DNA from: Candidatus Leptofilum proximum
Lineage (GTDB): Bacteria; Chloroflexota; Anaerolineae; Promineifilales; Promineifilaceae
Direction: 5' to 3'
DNA: 64,000 bases
NCBI GenBank assembly: GCA_016710325.1
Contig: JADJXK010000002.1
Location: 1,550,001 to 1,614,000, forward strand
The notes below the pieces were generated by a model. That model made no database searches. It saw only the letters and a program-made list of their open reading frames with translations, and had not been told where the DNA came from. Positions 48,862 through 57,212 of the stretch are shown piece after piece (positions within the stretch are counted from its first letter, which is position 1; the number at the start of each line of letters is the position of its first letter). A program made the position numbers and the translations under genes.

Positions 48862-48922
48862 GAACCACAGAAAACACAGAAAACGCAGCGTGTTTCTCTA
48901 CGCGCTCTGCGTTCTCTGTGGC
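48862..48922. repeat. Tandem-word inverted repeat, family E (CACAGAAAA words)
   Basis: GAACCACAGAAAACACAGAA and ACGCAG on the left pair with CTGCGTTCTCTGTGG on the right. It lies between two minus-strand genes. Confidence 0.78.
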
Positions 48923-48930
48923 CAAAAAAT

Positions 48931-49227
48931 TTACCCACCGGCCATCGCGCCAATGATGCGGAACGGTTCTGTACCGTTGGCCACCGTTTCCGGCAGCGGA
49001 GCATCGGGCGCCGCGTGGGACCAATCCTGCCCGGCAGCAAAAAAGCGGATAAAGTCTCGACGCTTGTGTGTGGAATGGTCCCGAATGGTGCCGCGCAGCA
49101 TAGGGTACGCCGCTTCCAAAGCGTCTAGAATCGCGCGCTGGGTGATTGGCCCATCGATATCCAGTTGTATTTCTTTATTCTCTTTCGCCAGGTTTCTTAA
49201 GTGAAACGGCAGCACAACACGAATCAT
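48931..49227 (-). CDS. MoaD/ThiS family ubiquitin-like protein
   Basis: A 98-residue beta-grasp protein with VVLPFHLRNLA at the start, ITQRAILDALEAAYPMLRGTI, and a C-terminal GAMAGG. The ending Gly-Gly is the mark of sulfur-carrier or protein-modifier ubiquitin-like proteins, which are activated by an E1-like enzyme. No moaE, thiG or E1-like gene is nearby. It overlaps the propeller gene by four bases (ATGA), so the pair is translationally coupled and likely works together. Confidence 0.88.
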   Translation of the reverse strand: MIRVVLPFHLRNLAKENKEIQLDIDGPITQRAILDALEAAYPMLRGTIRDHSTHKRRDFIRFFAAGQDWSHAAPDAPLPETVANGTEPFRIIGAMAGG

Positions 49228-50411
49228 GGCAAAGTTTGCACCTCGACAGAAAGCACAGCGGGTAAGTCTCGCACAATTGCTGTCCAGTTGTCACCCGAAT
49301 CGGCCGAAGCATACACCTGTCCGCCGGTTGTGCCGAAGTAGACACCGCACGAATCGAGAGTGTCTACGGCCATCGCGCTGCGCAGGATGTTAACATAACA
49401 ATCGCTTTGCGGCAGCCCATTGGTGAGCGCCTCCCACTCGTTTCCGCCCGTCCGGCTGCGGTAAACACGCAGTTTGCCTTCCGGCGGATAGTGCTCAGAA
49501 TCGCTTTTGATAGGGACAACGTAAATCGTTTCCGGCTCGTGGGCGTGAACAGCTATGGGGAAACCAAAGTCGGAAGGAAGGTTGCCGCTGACTTCATGCC
49601 ACAGGTCCCCTGCGTTGTCACTGCGCATGACGTCCCAATGCTTTTGCATGAACACAACACCTGGTCGAGAAGGATGAATGGCCAGGTTGTGCACGCAGTG
49701 GCCAACTTCAGCTTGCGCATCGGGGAGTTCATAGGGAGATTTCAGGCCCTGGTTGATTGGCTTCCAGGTTTCACCACCATCATCGGTGCGGAATGCGCCG
49801 GCGGCAGAGATGGCGATATACAGGCGATTGGGATTGGTGGGGTCTTGCAAGATGGTATGCAGGCACAGGCCACCGGCGCCCGGCTGCCACAGATGTCCTT
49901 TTGCCTCGCGCAGGGCGGGCAGCTCGTGCCACGTTTTGCCTCCGTCGCTGGTGCGGAACAGGGCCGCATCTTCAACTCCGGCATAAACGGTATCTGGATC
50001 AGTGAGTGAAGGCTCAAGGTACCAGACGCGCTTAAACTCCCAGGGATGCTGTGAGCCATCGTACCACTGGTGTGTGGTAAGTGGTGTGCCGGTTTTGTCT
50101 GAAGTGTCATAGACAAACTTGTTGCTCTCACCCGTGGGGAATCCTTCCGGCGTCATGGTCGGCTCGCCTGGCTCTGTGCCGGGCTGTTCCCAGGTTTTGC
50201 CGCCATCGTCAGAGCGTTGGATGATCTGCCCAAACCAGCCGGTAGATTGTGAGGCGTAAATCCGGTTAGGGTCGGCGGGGGAGCCTTTGAGATGGTAAAT
50301 CTCCCAGCCAGCAAAGTGCGGGCCACTAATATCCCACTCCTGCCGCTTTTCATCAGATGTCAGAATAAATGCGCCTTTGCGCGTGCCAACTAATACACGA
50401 ACACCACTCAT
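49224..50411 (-). CDS. BNR/sialidase-like beta-propeller protein
   Basis: A 395-residue protein with repeated Asp-box motifs (SDDGGKTW, SDGGKTWHEL, DDGGETWKPI, SDNAGDLW, SADSGDNW) that form a six- or seven-bladed propeller. No signal peptide is present (start SGVRVLVGTRKGAFIL), so it is probably cytosolic, unlike true sialidases. It lacks an evident catalytic Tyr-Glu pair. The downstream MoaD-like gene is translationally coupled. AGGAGA precedes the ATG. Confidence 0.88.
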   Translation of the reverse strand: MSGVRVLVGTRKGAFILTSDEKRQEWDISGPHFAGWEIYHLKGSPADPNRIYASQSTGWFGQIIQRSDDGGKTWEQPGTEPGEPTMTPEGFPTGESNKFVYDTSDKTGTPLTTHQWYDGSQHPWEFKRVWYLEPSLTDPDTVYAGVEDAALFRTSDGGKTWHELPALREAKGHLWQPGAGGLCLHTILQDPTNPNRLYIAISAAGAFRTDDGGETWKPINQGLKSPYELPDAQAEVGHCVHNLAIHPSRPGVVFMQKHWDVMRSDNAGDLWHEVSGNLPSDFGFPIAVHAHEPETIYVVPIKSDSEHYPPEGKLRVYRSRTGGNEWEALTNGLPQSDCYVNILRSAMAVDTLDSCGVYFGTTGGQVYASADSGDNWTAIVRDLPAVLSVEVQTLP

Positions 50412-50429
50412 AATTTGTCTCCTTTTTAG

Positions 50430-50870
50430 CTACTTCTTTTTCTTTTTTGCTGCTTTTTGCAAATTTTCGGTTGCACGAAACTTGACGATTTTGCTGATCA
50501 GTTCGTAGGGAATGGGTTCATCATAGGGGAACTGGACAGCACCTTTGCTATTTTTATAGCTGGCCAGTTCGGCCTGGAACGCTGTAATCCCTGACGGCGC
50601 GGGGTAGAATCCCAGGTGATTTTTAGCGGTTCCAAAGTGAACAAGATTGCCTTCCAGCTTGAAGGTGGGCATGCCGTAACTGATGGCTTCGGTGGCCTGG
50701 GGAACGGCCGTTGTAATCGTCGCCCTTACCTTTTGCAGTATTTCCTGGACGTCCGCCGGGTAGGCGGCAATGTACTCGTCAATCGTGGTGGCTTTTGGTG
50801 AATCTTTTTCCATCAGGTGTATTACATCCGTGTTAGATTGGACCATTTCTGATTGCGTTTCAGGCGCCAT
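50430..50870 (-). CDS. DUF1801 protein (YdhG-like), copy 2
   Basis: A protein of up to 146 residues. The core TTIDEYIAAYPADVQEILQKVRATITTAVPQATEAISYGMPTFKLEGNLVHF is the DUF1801/YdhG family. The tail is Lys-rich (KAAKKKKK). The start is uncertain: Met residues at 1, 9 and 20 are possible and no strong ribosome site singles one out. Confidence 0.85.
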   Translation of the reverse strand: MAPETQSEMVQSNTDVIHLMEKDSPKATTIDEYIAAYPADVQEILQKVRATITTAVPQATEAISYGMPTFKLEGNLVHFGTAKNHLGFYPAPSGITAFQAELASYKNSKGAVQFPYDEPIPYELISKIVKFRATENLQKAAKKKKK

Positions 50871-50908
50871 TCTTTGCCGAAAAATGGTCCAATCGCGCTG
50901 AATAAGGA

Positions 50909-51316
50909 TCAGTATCGCGAGGAGCGCATCGCTTTTTTCTTCACGATGGCCCTGTTGGCCACCATGTCCTGGTACGCTTCCGTTTCCATGCCAAACAGGG
51001 CAATTTTGCCTTCGTCATCGCTGTGCACACCCCAGCCATACCGTTTGGTCAGCGGCGAAGCGCGCAGGCAGGGCTGCCCTTTCGCGAAAAAAATCTCGCG
51101 CTGTCTGGCCAACTCCTCCTCTGGAATGCCGTTTTTTGTAGCGAAGACGGCAAATAGAACGTCGTCGGAGGTGTATTCATAGGGATGCCCATGCAGCATC
51201 TCGAACTGTAGAGTGGCCGCGGTTTTACTGCCCTTCACCGGTGGAACTTCGCCATGGGTGGCCGGACAATCTTCGGCAACTTCAATAAAAGTGTTGAAGT
51301 AATTGGTCGTGTGCAT
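50909..51316 (-). CDS. DUF6157 family protein
   Basis: A 135-residue protein opening MHTTNYFNTFIEVAEDCPA, then GEVPPVKGSKTAATLQFEML and SDDVLFAVFATKNGI. This is the DUF6157 pattern. Its function is unknown. It lies three bases after the PPOX gene stop, so the two are co-transcribed. Confidence 0.85.
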   Translation of the reverse strand: MHTTNYFNTFIEVAEDCPATHGEVPPVKGSKTAATLQFEMLHGHPYEYTSDDVLFAVFATKNGIPEEELARQREIFFAKGQPCLRASPLTKRYGWGVHSDDEGKIALFGMETEAYQDMVANRAIVKKKAMRSSRY

Positions 51317-51319
51317 AGG

Positions 51320-51748
51320 CTAAGCCATCCCGTAGGCGCGTGAAATTTCAAATTCATACACCAGCCGCTTTTGTTCAACCATCTTCTGCCGGAACGCGTC
51401 GGGTTCCAGCACCTGGCCAAACCAGTTGAGCGGGCCGGTGGGTTTGTTTTGCATAAGCCGCATGAGGCGCAGATTTAGTTCCGGAGCATCGGGACCGTCA
51501 AGGATGTTTACGGCCGTTTCCAGCGTTAGAAAGGCATACTGCTTGTCAAACACAAACAGGGTACAGCGTGGATCGCGGCGCAGCCGGGCGGTGCGCACGC
51601 GGTCTTGCGTGCCGCTGCTCCACAGCTTGCCATCCACCAGCGCCACGCCTACACGCACGGCACGTGGCATCCCATCTTTGGCGATGGTGATCATGGCGGC
51701 GGCGTGATTGTTTTCCAGGAAAGCTCTTTGACTTTCAGTGAGGGGCAT
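51320..51748 (-). CDS. Pyridoxamine 5'-phosphate oxidase-fold protein
   Basis: A 142-residue split-barrel flavin-binding protein. AAAMITIAKDGMPRAVRVGVALVDGKLWSS and TARLRRDPRCTLFVFD match PPOX-type, possibly F420-dependent, oxidoreductases. It would act on a small molecule with FMN or F420. AAGGAG precedes the ATG. Confidence 0.87.
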   Translation of the reverse strand: MPLTESQRAFLENNHAAAMITIAKDGMPRAVRVGVALVDGKLWSSGTQDRVRTARLRRDPRCTLFVFDKQYAFLTLETAVNILDGPDAPELNLRLMRLMQNKPTGPLNWFGQVLEPDAFRQKMVEQKRLVYEFEISRAYGMA

Positions 51749-51811
51749 TATTACTCCTTATGACGAACGACACGGTTTCTGGCGTACTCTTTGGTCGTCT
51801 ACGGCCGTTTG

Positions 51812-52318
51812 TCAGTTTTCGGCGTTGCGGTCCAGCTGTGCCAGCAGGATCTCGCGATGTTCTTGGTGATGTTTGGCGGAGTTAACCAGGCTGTCTGCCA
51901 GGGAATAGCCATCTGTCCAGGCATACCGTATTTTCTTGAGCAGCGCTTCTTCAGGAATCAGCGCACCCAACGCCAGGAAACGCAGGTAGCCGCAGCGCCA
52001 AACGTTGTAAAGGCTGGCCCAGGGCATAGCGCGGTGCTGGGCGTAAATCCAGGCATTTGTTTCATCTACGTTTGATTCTGTTTCCAGGTCCAGCTCTTGG
52101 GGCCAGTTCGGCCGTACCGGTTCCGCGCCGTACTGACCAGCCTCCAAACGCATCATCGAGAGCTCCTGCCAGGCTTTGAGGTGGGCCAGCACGTCCTTGA
52201 TTGACCAGCCACCATCAAGCACTGTGGCCAGAAGTTCCGCCTCGCTCAAACCTGAGAGCAGTGCTTCCCAGCGCTCAAATTCCGCCTGTGCCATCGCCAA
52301 AACTTGCTGCTTGTTCAT
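51812..52318 (-). CDS. ClbS/DfsB family four-helix protein
   Basis: A 168-residue DinB-like protein: WEALLSGLSEAELLATVLDGGWSIKDVLAHLKAWQELSMMRLEAGQYG and YSLADSLVNSAKHHQEHREILLAQL. The ClbS/DfsB group includes a colibactin-resistance hydrolase. WSIKDVLAHLKAW and HHQEH carry the usual His positions. Protection from a reactive compound is a reasonable inference. Confidence 0.85.
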   Translation of the reverse strand: MNKQQVLAMAQAEFERWEALLSGLSEAELLATVLDGGWSIKDVLAHLKAWQELSMMRLEAGQYGAEPVRPNWPQELDLETESNVDETNAWIYAQHRAMPWASLYNVWRCGYLRFLALGALIPEEALLKKIRYAWTDGYSLADSLVNSAKHHQEHREILLAQLDRNAEN

Positions 52319-52327
52319 GTTTACTTC

Positions 52328-52801
52328 CTACTTCAAGACACACAACGCCTGCCGAATCTCGCCCAGATGATAGGCGGTATGCACGATCATGGCGATGGCG
52401 CCACCAATCTCACGCTCGTTTTGCCATTCGGCCTGGTTGCTGATGAGCTGCTTGATGCGGTCGTAGCTTTCACGCAGTTCGTTTTGGATGGTTTGCCATT
52501 CTTGGGGAGAAACGGCCGTTACCTCCCGCCATATCTTGCCCCAATCCACTGGCTCAAACTTCTGGGTCCGTACATTTTCTTCCAATACATCCAGGTAAAA
52601 CGCCACATGTTTGACCTGCGCCGCCAGCGTGGCGCACTTGCCGCCCACCGGAATTGAGGCTTCTTCAGCCGAGATGGTGGCCAGCGTTTCAAACATGGAG
52701 GTGCCTTTGTCTAGAAAAAAGCCGTGCACATTGTCGAACGTCTCATCCAACATCATGTACAGCGCTTGGGTAAAATGCTCACTGTTGATCTCGCCTGGCA
52801 T
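52328..52801 (-). CDS. DinB family four-helix protein, copy 2
   Basis: A 157-residue protein opening with EHFTQALYMMLDETFDNVHGFFLDKGTSMFETLATISAEEASIPV and ending with AMIVHTAYHLGEIRQAL, the usual His-x3-His region. AAGGAG precedes the ATG. Its stop lies nine bases upstream of the ClbS/DfsB start, so the two share a transcript. Confidence 0.87.
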   Translation of the reverse strand: MPGEINSEHFTQALYMMLDETFDNVHGFFLDKGTSMFETLATISAEEASIPVGGKCATLAAQVKHVAFYLDVLEENVRTQKFEPVDWGKIWREVTAVSPQEWQTIQNELRESYDRIKQLISNQAEWQNEREIGGAIAMIVHTAYHLGEIRQALCVLK

Positions 52802-52848
52802 AACTACTCCTTGTTTGCAGGTGGTGAATCTGGTTGTCCCGAGTTTCC

Positions 52849-53256
52849 TCAGGCTAAAGGTTCGAAGTTTTGGCGGCCGTAAGCCGACCAGGTTTGCACC
52901 AGTTGGGTAATCTCAGCGGCATGGGTGTGTAGGAAACGGCCGTCGGCCACCTTCAACACAAATCGTTTGTCAGCCACCCACTCGATTAGCCCAGACGCAT
53001 CTTCAAACAATCGGTGGCCCGTTTTGCTGTCTTTGCCTTTGGGACCGGTATGAAAAATCAGGGAAACCGGGCCGTAACTGCGGAAGTTAAAGGTGATGAT
53101 GTCATTGCCATCCAGGGCATAGCTGGGGGCGTTCCACTTCACTCCTTCGGCAAGAGCTGGCCCGGCATGCTTGATGAGGGTGCGGACCTGGTTAATGAGG
53201 TCAACTTGAGGATGATCAAGCGTGGACAACAATTGCTCTACCGTCTGAGCCTTCAT
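52849..53256 (-). CDS. DUF1801 protein, copy 3
   Basis: A 135-residue protein: VEQLLSTLDHPQVDLINQVRTLIKHAGPALAEGVKWNAPSYALDGNDIITF. The DUF1801 core with KWNAPSY is clear. The start at the fifth codon of the longest frame (53256) has the better context (GAGGCAGAA). Function unknown. Confidence 0.85.
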   Translation of the reverse strand: MKAQTVEQLLSTLDHPQVDLINQVRTLIKHAGPALAEGVKWNAPSYALDGNDIITFNFRSYGPVSLIFHTGPKGKDSKTGHRLFEDASGLIEWVADKRFVLKVADGRFLHTHAAEITQLVQTWSAYGRQNFEPLA

Positions 53257-53603
53257 TTCTGCCTCCAATTCGCAAGGGTTCGTAGTTTATCGTTTGGTTG
53301 CCCGGATGTTATTAAGAAGGTGTGAAAAATGTGCGAGTTTTTTTGGGCAAGGTGTCGGGCATTATAGAACAAATTTTCTATTTTGTCCAGGTTTATTTTC
53401 GGAAAACAGGGGTGGAAAAATGGGTGGTAAACGGCCGTTTCCCCTGCCTACCTCTTCTAAACGCCAACATGTTACCGTATGCTTTTTGTGAAAGCCAAAA
53501 AGAAGCGTGCTTTAGAATTATCGCTCATTTGGCTTTTACCTCACCGGCAAGATGATACGTTTCGACTAGCGAACGGCCGTTCTAATCCCTTATAATCATT
53601 TGC
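53257..53603. other. Intergenic region around an outward promoter
   Basis: About 350 bases, AT-richer than its surroundings. It holds two ACGGCCGT palindromes and a TATAAT (53591-53596) just before the AraC-type gene on the plus strand, but no gene or repeat I can support. A TATAAT this close to the ATG at 53604 would give a leaderless or near-leaderless transcript. Confidence 0.45.
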
Positions 53604-54011
53604 ATGGTGACGGAAACATTCAATAATCAACTGTATGAAGAGTGCATCAACGATGTTGACCAATACATCCACAACAACATCAGCCAACCCTTAAACCGGG
53701 AACTGTTAGCGGCCGTCGCCGGCTTCTCTGTCCCCCACTTCCACCGCATCTTTACCGCCCAAAAAGGCGAAAACGTCGCCGCCTACGTGCGCCGCATCCG
53801 TCTTGAACGGGCCGGTTGGAAGCTGCGCATGGGCGCGGTAGACATCACCGAAGTTGCCCTGGCGGCCGGATATGAAAGCCACGCCGCCTTCAGCAAAGCC
53901 TTCAAACAGCAGTTTGGTTTCAGTCCCAGTGAGTTTCGCGAACTCGCCTGCCACCAGGCAACCCAAGTTATCAAGAATGCGAGATCCAACGGAACTGCCA
54001 GGCAAGATTAA
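53604..54011 (+). CDS. AraC-family helix-turn-helix protein without a sensor domain
   Basis: A 135-residue protein that is only the AraC DNA-binding module: DQYIHNNISQPLNRELLAAVAGFSVPHFHRIFTAQKGENVAAYVRRIRLERAGWKL and DITEVALAAGYESHAAFSKAFKQQFGFSPSEFR. Relatives often carry a GyrI-like effector domain after it; here about 20 unrelated residues follow. It may be truncated or act as a constitutive regulator. The VOC gene 50 bases downstream is a likely target. Confidence 0.87.
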   Translation: MVTETFNNQLYEECINDVDQYIHNNISQPLNRELLAAVAGFSVPHFHRIFTAQKGENVAAYVRRIRLERAGWKLRMGAVDITEVALAAGYESHAAFSKAFKQQFGFSPSEFRELACHQATQVIKNARSNGTARQD

Positions 54012-54060
54012 ACAATTGCTTTAATTTTTCCGTGATCTCCGCGCAGAAAGGAAAAGATAA

Positions 54061-54465
54061 ATGAGCATAAAAATCACCTTAACCAGTGTATCCATTGACG
54101 ATTACGACAAAGCCCTCCACTTTTATACCGATATCTTAGGCTTCGTGAAAAAGCGCGATATTGATCTAGGCGGAGGCGCCCGCTGGATTACGGTCGTCTC
54201 GGCCGAAAATCCCAACGGCGTCGAACTCCTGCTTGAACCGAACGCCGAATACCCGGCCATGAAAGCTTTGAAAGAGAGCCTGGTGGCCGACAACATCCCC
54301 TTCACCACCTTCGAGGTTGATGACATTTACCAGGAGTACGAGCGGTTGAAGAAACTCGGGGTAGCGTTCACCATGGAACCAACTAACATGGGCATGACCA
54401 CAGTCGCCATCTTCAACGACACCTGCGGCAATCTCATTCAGATCCATCAGATGACGGCCGTATAA
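54061..54465 (+). CDS. VOC family protein
   Basis: A 134-residue glyoxalase-fold protein: TLTSVSIDDYDKALHFYTDILGFVKKRDI, FTTFEVDDIYQEYERLKKLGVAFTMEP, and FNDTCGNLIQIHQM, where the final metal-ligand position is Gln, not Glu. AAAGGAAAA precedes the ATG. It probably shares a transcript with the AraC-type gene. Confidence 0.88.
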   Translation: MSIKITLTSVSIDDYDKALHFYTDILGFVKKRDIDLGGGARWITVVSAENPNGVELLLEPNAEYPAMKALKESLVADNIPFTTFEVDDIYQEYERLKKLGVAFTMEPTNMGMTTVAIFNDTCGNLIQIHQMTAV

Positions 54466-54497
54466 CCCAGACTGACCATCCGCCGGCCAATAACACA

Positions 54498-54532
54498 AAG
54501 GTGACAGTCTCATTGGAAGTGACTGTCACCTT
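54498..54532. terminator. Hairpin between convergent genes, probable terminator
   Basis: AAGGTGACAGTC (54498-54509) pairs perfectly with GACTGTCACCTT (54521-54532). It lies between the VOC gene and a convergent RibD-C gene. The T-run is poor on both sides. Confidence 0.65.
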
Positions 54533-54571
54533 GTTCAGTCTATTTCGGCCAGGGCTTCGCCCAGCAGCCCC

Positions 54572-55120
54572 CTACTTCGGGGCCGGTTCATAAACCAATG
54601 ACACCACGCCTGAGCTGAATGCCTGTGATTGCACAAGCTTCCAGGTTGCGGCGTTGCCCTCTTTGAATAGGCGCTGGCCTTTGCCCACCACCACGGGGTA
54701 GACCAGCAGCCGCAAACTATCCACCAGATCGTGCTGCATGAGCGTTTGTGCCAGCGTGGCGCTGCCGTGAACCGCAATATCACGGCCGTCCTGTTGCTTG
54801 AGCGTGTGCACTGCTTCTACAAGATTGCCTTTGAGCAGCACGGAGTTGTTCCACGCCAGCGGCTCTTTCAAGGTTGTCGATGCCACGTACTTGCGGACGC
54901 TGTTCATGTAAGGCGCGAGTGGCTCTTTCTTCGGCGACATCTTCGGCCAGGCTGCGGCAAACCCTTCATAGGTGATGCGTCCCAGGAGCAGCGCATCACT
55001 GGCTTTCTTCTCCTCATCTTTAAATGCCGCGATTTCGTCATTCCAATAGGGGAATGTCCAGGCAGGATCTTCTACGACGCCGTCCAGTGACATAAATTCG
55101 GTAACGATTATTTTTCTCAC
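54572..55120 (-). CDS. Dihydrofolate reductase family protein (RibD-C type), copy 3
   Basis: A 182-residue RibD-C-like reductase: MRKIIVTEFMSLDGVVEDPAW, LLLGRITYEGFAAAWPKM, KYVASTTLKEPLAWNNS, and IAVHGSATLAQTLMQHDLVDSLRLLVYPVVVGKG. GTG start with AGAGGAGA upstream. It lies 49 bases downstream of the hydrolase gene. Confidence 0.88.
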   Translation of the reverse strand: MRKIIVTEFMSLDGVVEDPAWTFPYWNDEIAAFKDEEKKASDALLLGRITYEGFAAAWPKMSPKKEPLAPYMNSVRKYVASTTLKEPLAWNNSVLLKGNLVEAVHTLKQQDGRDIAVHGSATLAQTLMQHDLVDSLRLLVYPVVVGKGQRLFKEGNAATWKLVQSQAFSSGVVSLVYEPAPK

Positions 55121-55169
55121 GGTATTCTCCTCTTACTGTTTACCTTCGATTCGTCAAAAACACCCGGCA

Positions 55170-55973
55170 TTATTGCTTAAAGAATTCGATCATGACCGGG
55201 GCAAGCACATGGGGATCAACCTGATGGGTTTGACCTGGCAGGGTTGTACGGCTGGCGTTTGGCAATACCCTGGCGAGGGCATCTGCACCATTGTGCATCC
55301 AGGCGTCACTGTCGCCGCCAGCAGCAACCAACACGGGTATGGTCACGTTGGCCCAGCGATCAGTTGGCAGCGGCTTGCCTTGCATGAACTCGGCTACAAA
55401 GCTGCCGTCGTAAGCGATGGTGTGGGCCACGCCGACCATGCGAGGCCATGAGGGGTCTTGTTTTGCGCCAGCTGCGTATTCCGGCGGAATGCCAGCAGCC
55501 TCGGTCAGGAAGTAGGCAACGGCCTCATCTCGCCTGTCATCTGCGACCAATTTGTTGAGGTGTTCAACGTAATCGGGCGCAACAGGGGAACGGCCGTCAT
55601 CCACGATGAACGGAATCTCGTACAAGAACAGCTTGGTAATGGCGGGTGTGGTGGCTGCGGTTTCCAGCGCAACGGCCGCACCCGAGGAAACACCAAAGAG
55701 CATCGCTTCACCACCAGCTTCCTCGACCAGGGCTTGAATGTCTTCGATCTCGCGTTCCTTGGTAAAGGGCGGGGTATCACCGCTTTCACCACGCCCACGC
55801 CGGTCGTAGTTGTAGACTGTGAACTGTTGGCCGAGCAGTTCGGCCAGTTGTTCCAGGGTCGGATCAAAAGCACGACGGTATGATATGGCCCCGTTTACAA
55901 AAATCACCGCCGGACCAGACCCAACTTTGTCGAAGGCAATTTTGGTGCCGTCTTTAGAAGTTACTGAGCTCAT
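55170..55973 (-). CDS. Alpha/beta hydrolase
   Basis: A 267-residue hydrolase. PAVIFVNGAISYRRAF is the oxyanion region, YNYDRRGRGES follows, the nucleophile elbow is LFGVSSGAAVAL (Ser in GVSSG), and the C-terminal His is in PGQTHQVDP. The Asp is probably in GGDSDAW. The start at 55973 has GGGAGAAAG upstream. The substrate is unknown. Confidence 0.88.
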   Translation of the reverse strand: MSSVTSKDGTKIAFDKVGSGPAVIFVNGAISYRRAFDPTLEQLAELLGQQFTVYNYDRRGRGESGDTPPFTKEREIEDIQALVEEAGGEAMLFGVSSGAAVALETAATTPAITKLFLYEIPFIVDDGRSPVAPDYVEHLNKLVADDRRDEAVAYFLTEAAGIPPEYAAGAKQDPSWPRMVGVAHTIAYDGSFVAEFMQGKPLPTDRWANVTIPVLVAAGGDSDAWMHNGADALARVLPNASRTTLPGQTHQVDPHVLAPVMIEFFKQ

Positions 55974-56083
55974 ATTCTTTCTCCCTTGCTTCGGATTAGC
56001 AATCAATAATCTGAGGTCAATAGCTGTATTCTAACTTGGCAAAAGGGCGTGGGTCTTGGAAAAAAACGCAACCGACTAAGAAT

Positions 56084-56176
56084 TTATCCGAACAAGCCAC
56101 AGAGATAAAAGAGGAGGTAGCGAACTTGAGACCAATCTCAATAATCTCTGTGAACTCTGTGGCTAATATTCGGATA
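56084..56176. repeat. Inverted repeat with CACAGA words, family E-like
   Basis: TTATCCGAACAAGCCACAGA (from about 56083) pairs with TCTGTGGCTAATATTCGGATA (to 56176), and an inner CTCTGTGAACTCTGTGG word pair is present. It ends just downstream of the AraC-type gene on the minus strand and may act as its terminator. Confidence 0.75.
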
Positions 56177-56180
56177 GGTA

Positions 56181-56876
56181 TTAAGGCTGGGGAATAAGCT
56201 GACCCACCTGCGCGATCTGCGCCGGGGTTTGTCCGAGGAAACGACTCAGGCTGTTGGTCAGGTGTGACTGATCATAGTAGCCCGTTTCGTGCGCCGAGTC
56301 GAGAATGGACATGCCACTCTCTAAGAGTGATGCCGCACGTCTGGCACGTTCGATTTGCTGGATAACCTTGTGCGGCAATCCCGTCGCCCGCACAAAACGG
56401 TACTGTAGGGCACGTGGTGAAAATGCCTGCGGCTGGCCTTGCAGTACAGCACTCACGACGGGATCATGAAGCAGCAGTCCCTCACGCACCAATTGCTGTA
56501 CAAAGGTATCGGCATTGTCAAAAGTAGGGATTTCCCACGCCGTATTATCCAGCCAGAACGATTGATGGCTCGCGATGGGCAGGAACGCTTCTCTTCGATC
56601 CGTGAGATTTTTCGGAAGCAGAATCGGGATAAATGTACCGAGTTTCAAAACAATACCGAAACACTCGCTGTCCGCAAGGGTCGTTGCCGGTGTTGCTTTT
56701 GTCTCCGGTCCGCGTACCACAACTTCTGTCTTACCCTGGTATCTGACGATAACGATCTCGGAATGGGTCTCGGCAACGGAGGTAAAATCGCGCCCCTGCT
56801 CGCTCCGCGCATACCAGATTCTCTCGACGAAAGGCGAGTCCGCAGATCTTACTTCGTCAAAAAGGGAAAAATCCAT
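56181..56876 (-). CDS. AraC-family transcriptional regulator, DUF6597-like sensor, copy 2
   Basis: A 231-residue paralogue of the regulator at 46052-46750: SPFVERIWYARSEQGRDF, VIVRYQGKTEVVVRGPET, and the AraC domain with SPRALQYRFVRATGLPHKVIQQIERARRAASLLESG and DSAHETGYYDQSHLTNSLSRFLGQTPAQI. All helix-turn-helix elements are complete. Confidence 0.88.
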   Translation of the reverse strand: MDFSLFDEVRSADSPFVERIWYARSEQGRDFTSVAETHSEIVIVRYQGKTEVVVRGPETKATPATTLADSECFGIVLKLGTFIPILLPKNLTDRREAFLPIASHQSFWLDNTAWEIPTFDNADTFVQQLVREGLLLHDPVVSAVLQGQPQAFSPRALQYRFVRATGLPHKVIQQIERARRAASLLESGMSILDSAHETGYYDQSHLTNSLSRFLGQTPAQIAQVGQLIPQP

Positions 56877-56980
56877 ACTTTTGGTCCTATCTTTGCTTTG
56901 CCAGCATCAGCAAGTATCTATCTCAGAACCTGCCCGTAAATTATAGCGGCATTGGCAAGGCCTTAAACACGTTATTCTTC

Positions 56981-57184
56981 TTATGCTTCGGCAAAGGACA
57001 ACCCTTTTTCGGCCAGCGCCTCACGCAGCAAACGCAAGGCTTTGGGTCCCATGCCGTGCAGCGCCAAAAGCTCTTTTTCGCTCACGCGGGTGAGCTGTTC
57101 CAGGTGACTGTAGCCTGCTCCGGCCAGCGCCATTTGGGCCGGTTTAGCCAGGCCAGTTGGTAGATCGCTTTCTGATTGACTCAT
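56981..57184 (-). CDS. Small helix-hairpin-helix DNA-binding protein
   Basis: A 67-residue protein: GLAKPAQMALAGAGYSHLEQLTRVSEKELLALHGMGPKALRLLREAL. This resembles the C-terminal domain of RNA polymerase alpha, with the HhH motif LHGMGPKAL. It may bind DNA without sequence preference. AAGGAGA fixes the start at 57184. It is the last gene of a four-gene operon after three RibD-C genes. Confidence 0.82.
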   Translation of the reverse strand: MSQSESDLPTGLAKPAQMALAGAGYSHLEQLTRVSEKELLALHGMGPKALRLLREALAEKGLSFAEA

Positions 57185-57212
57185 TTTTGTCTCCTTCAAT
57201 TCCTTACTTGTT

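Noticed and set aside
49224..50411. True exo-sialidase
   Set aside because: Asp-boxes are present, but there is no signal peptide and no evident Arg triad or Tyr-Glu pair; a propeller of unknown role is safer.
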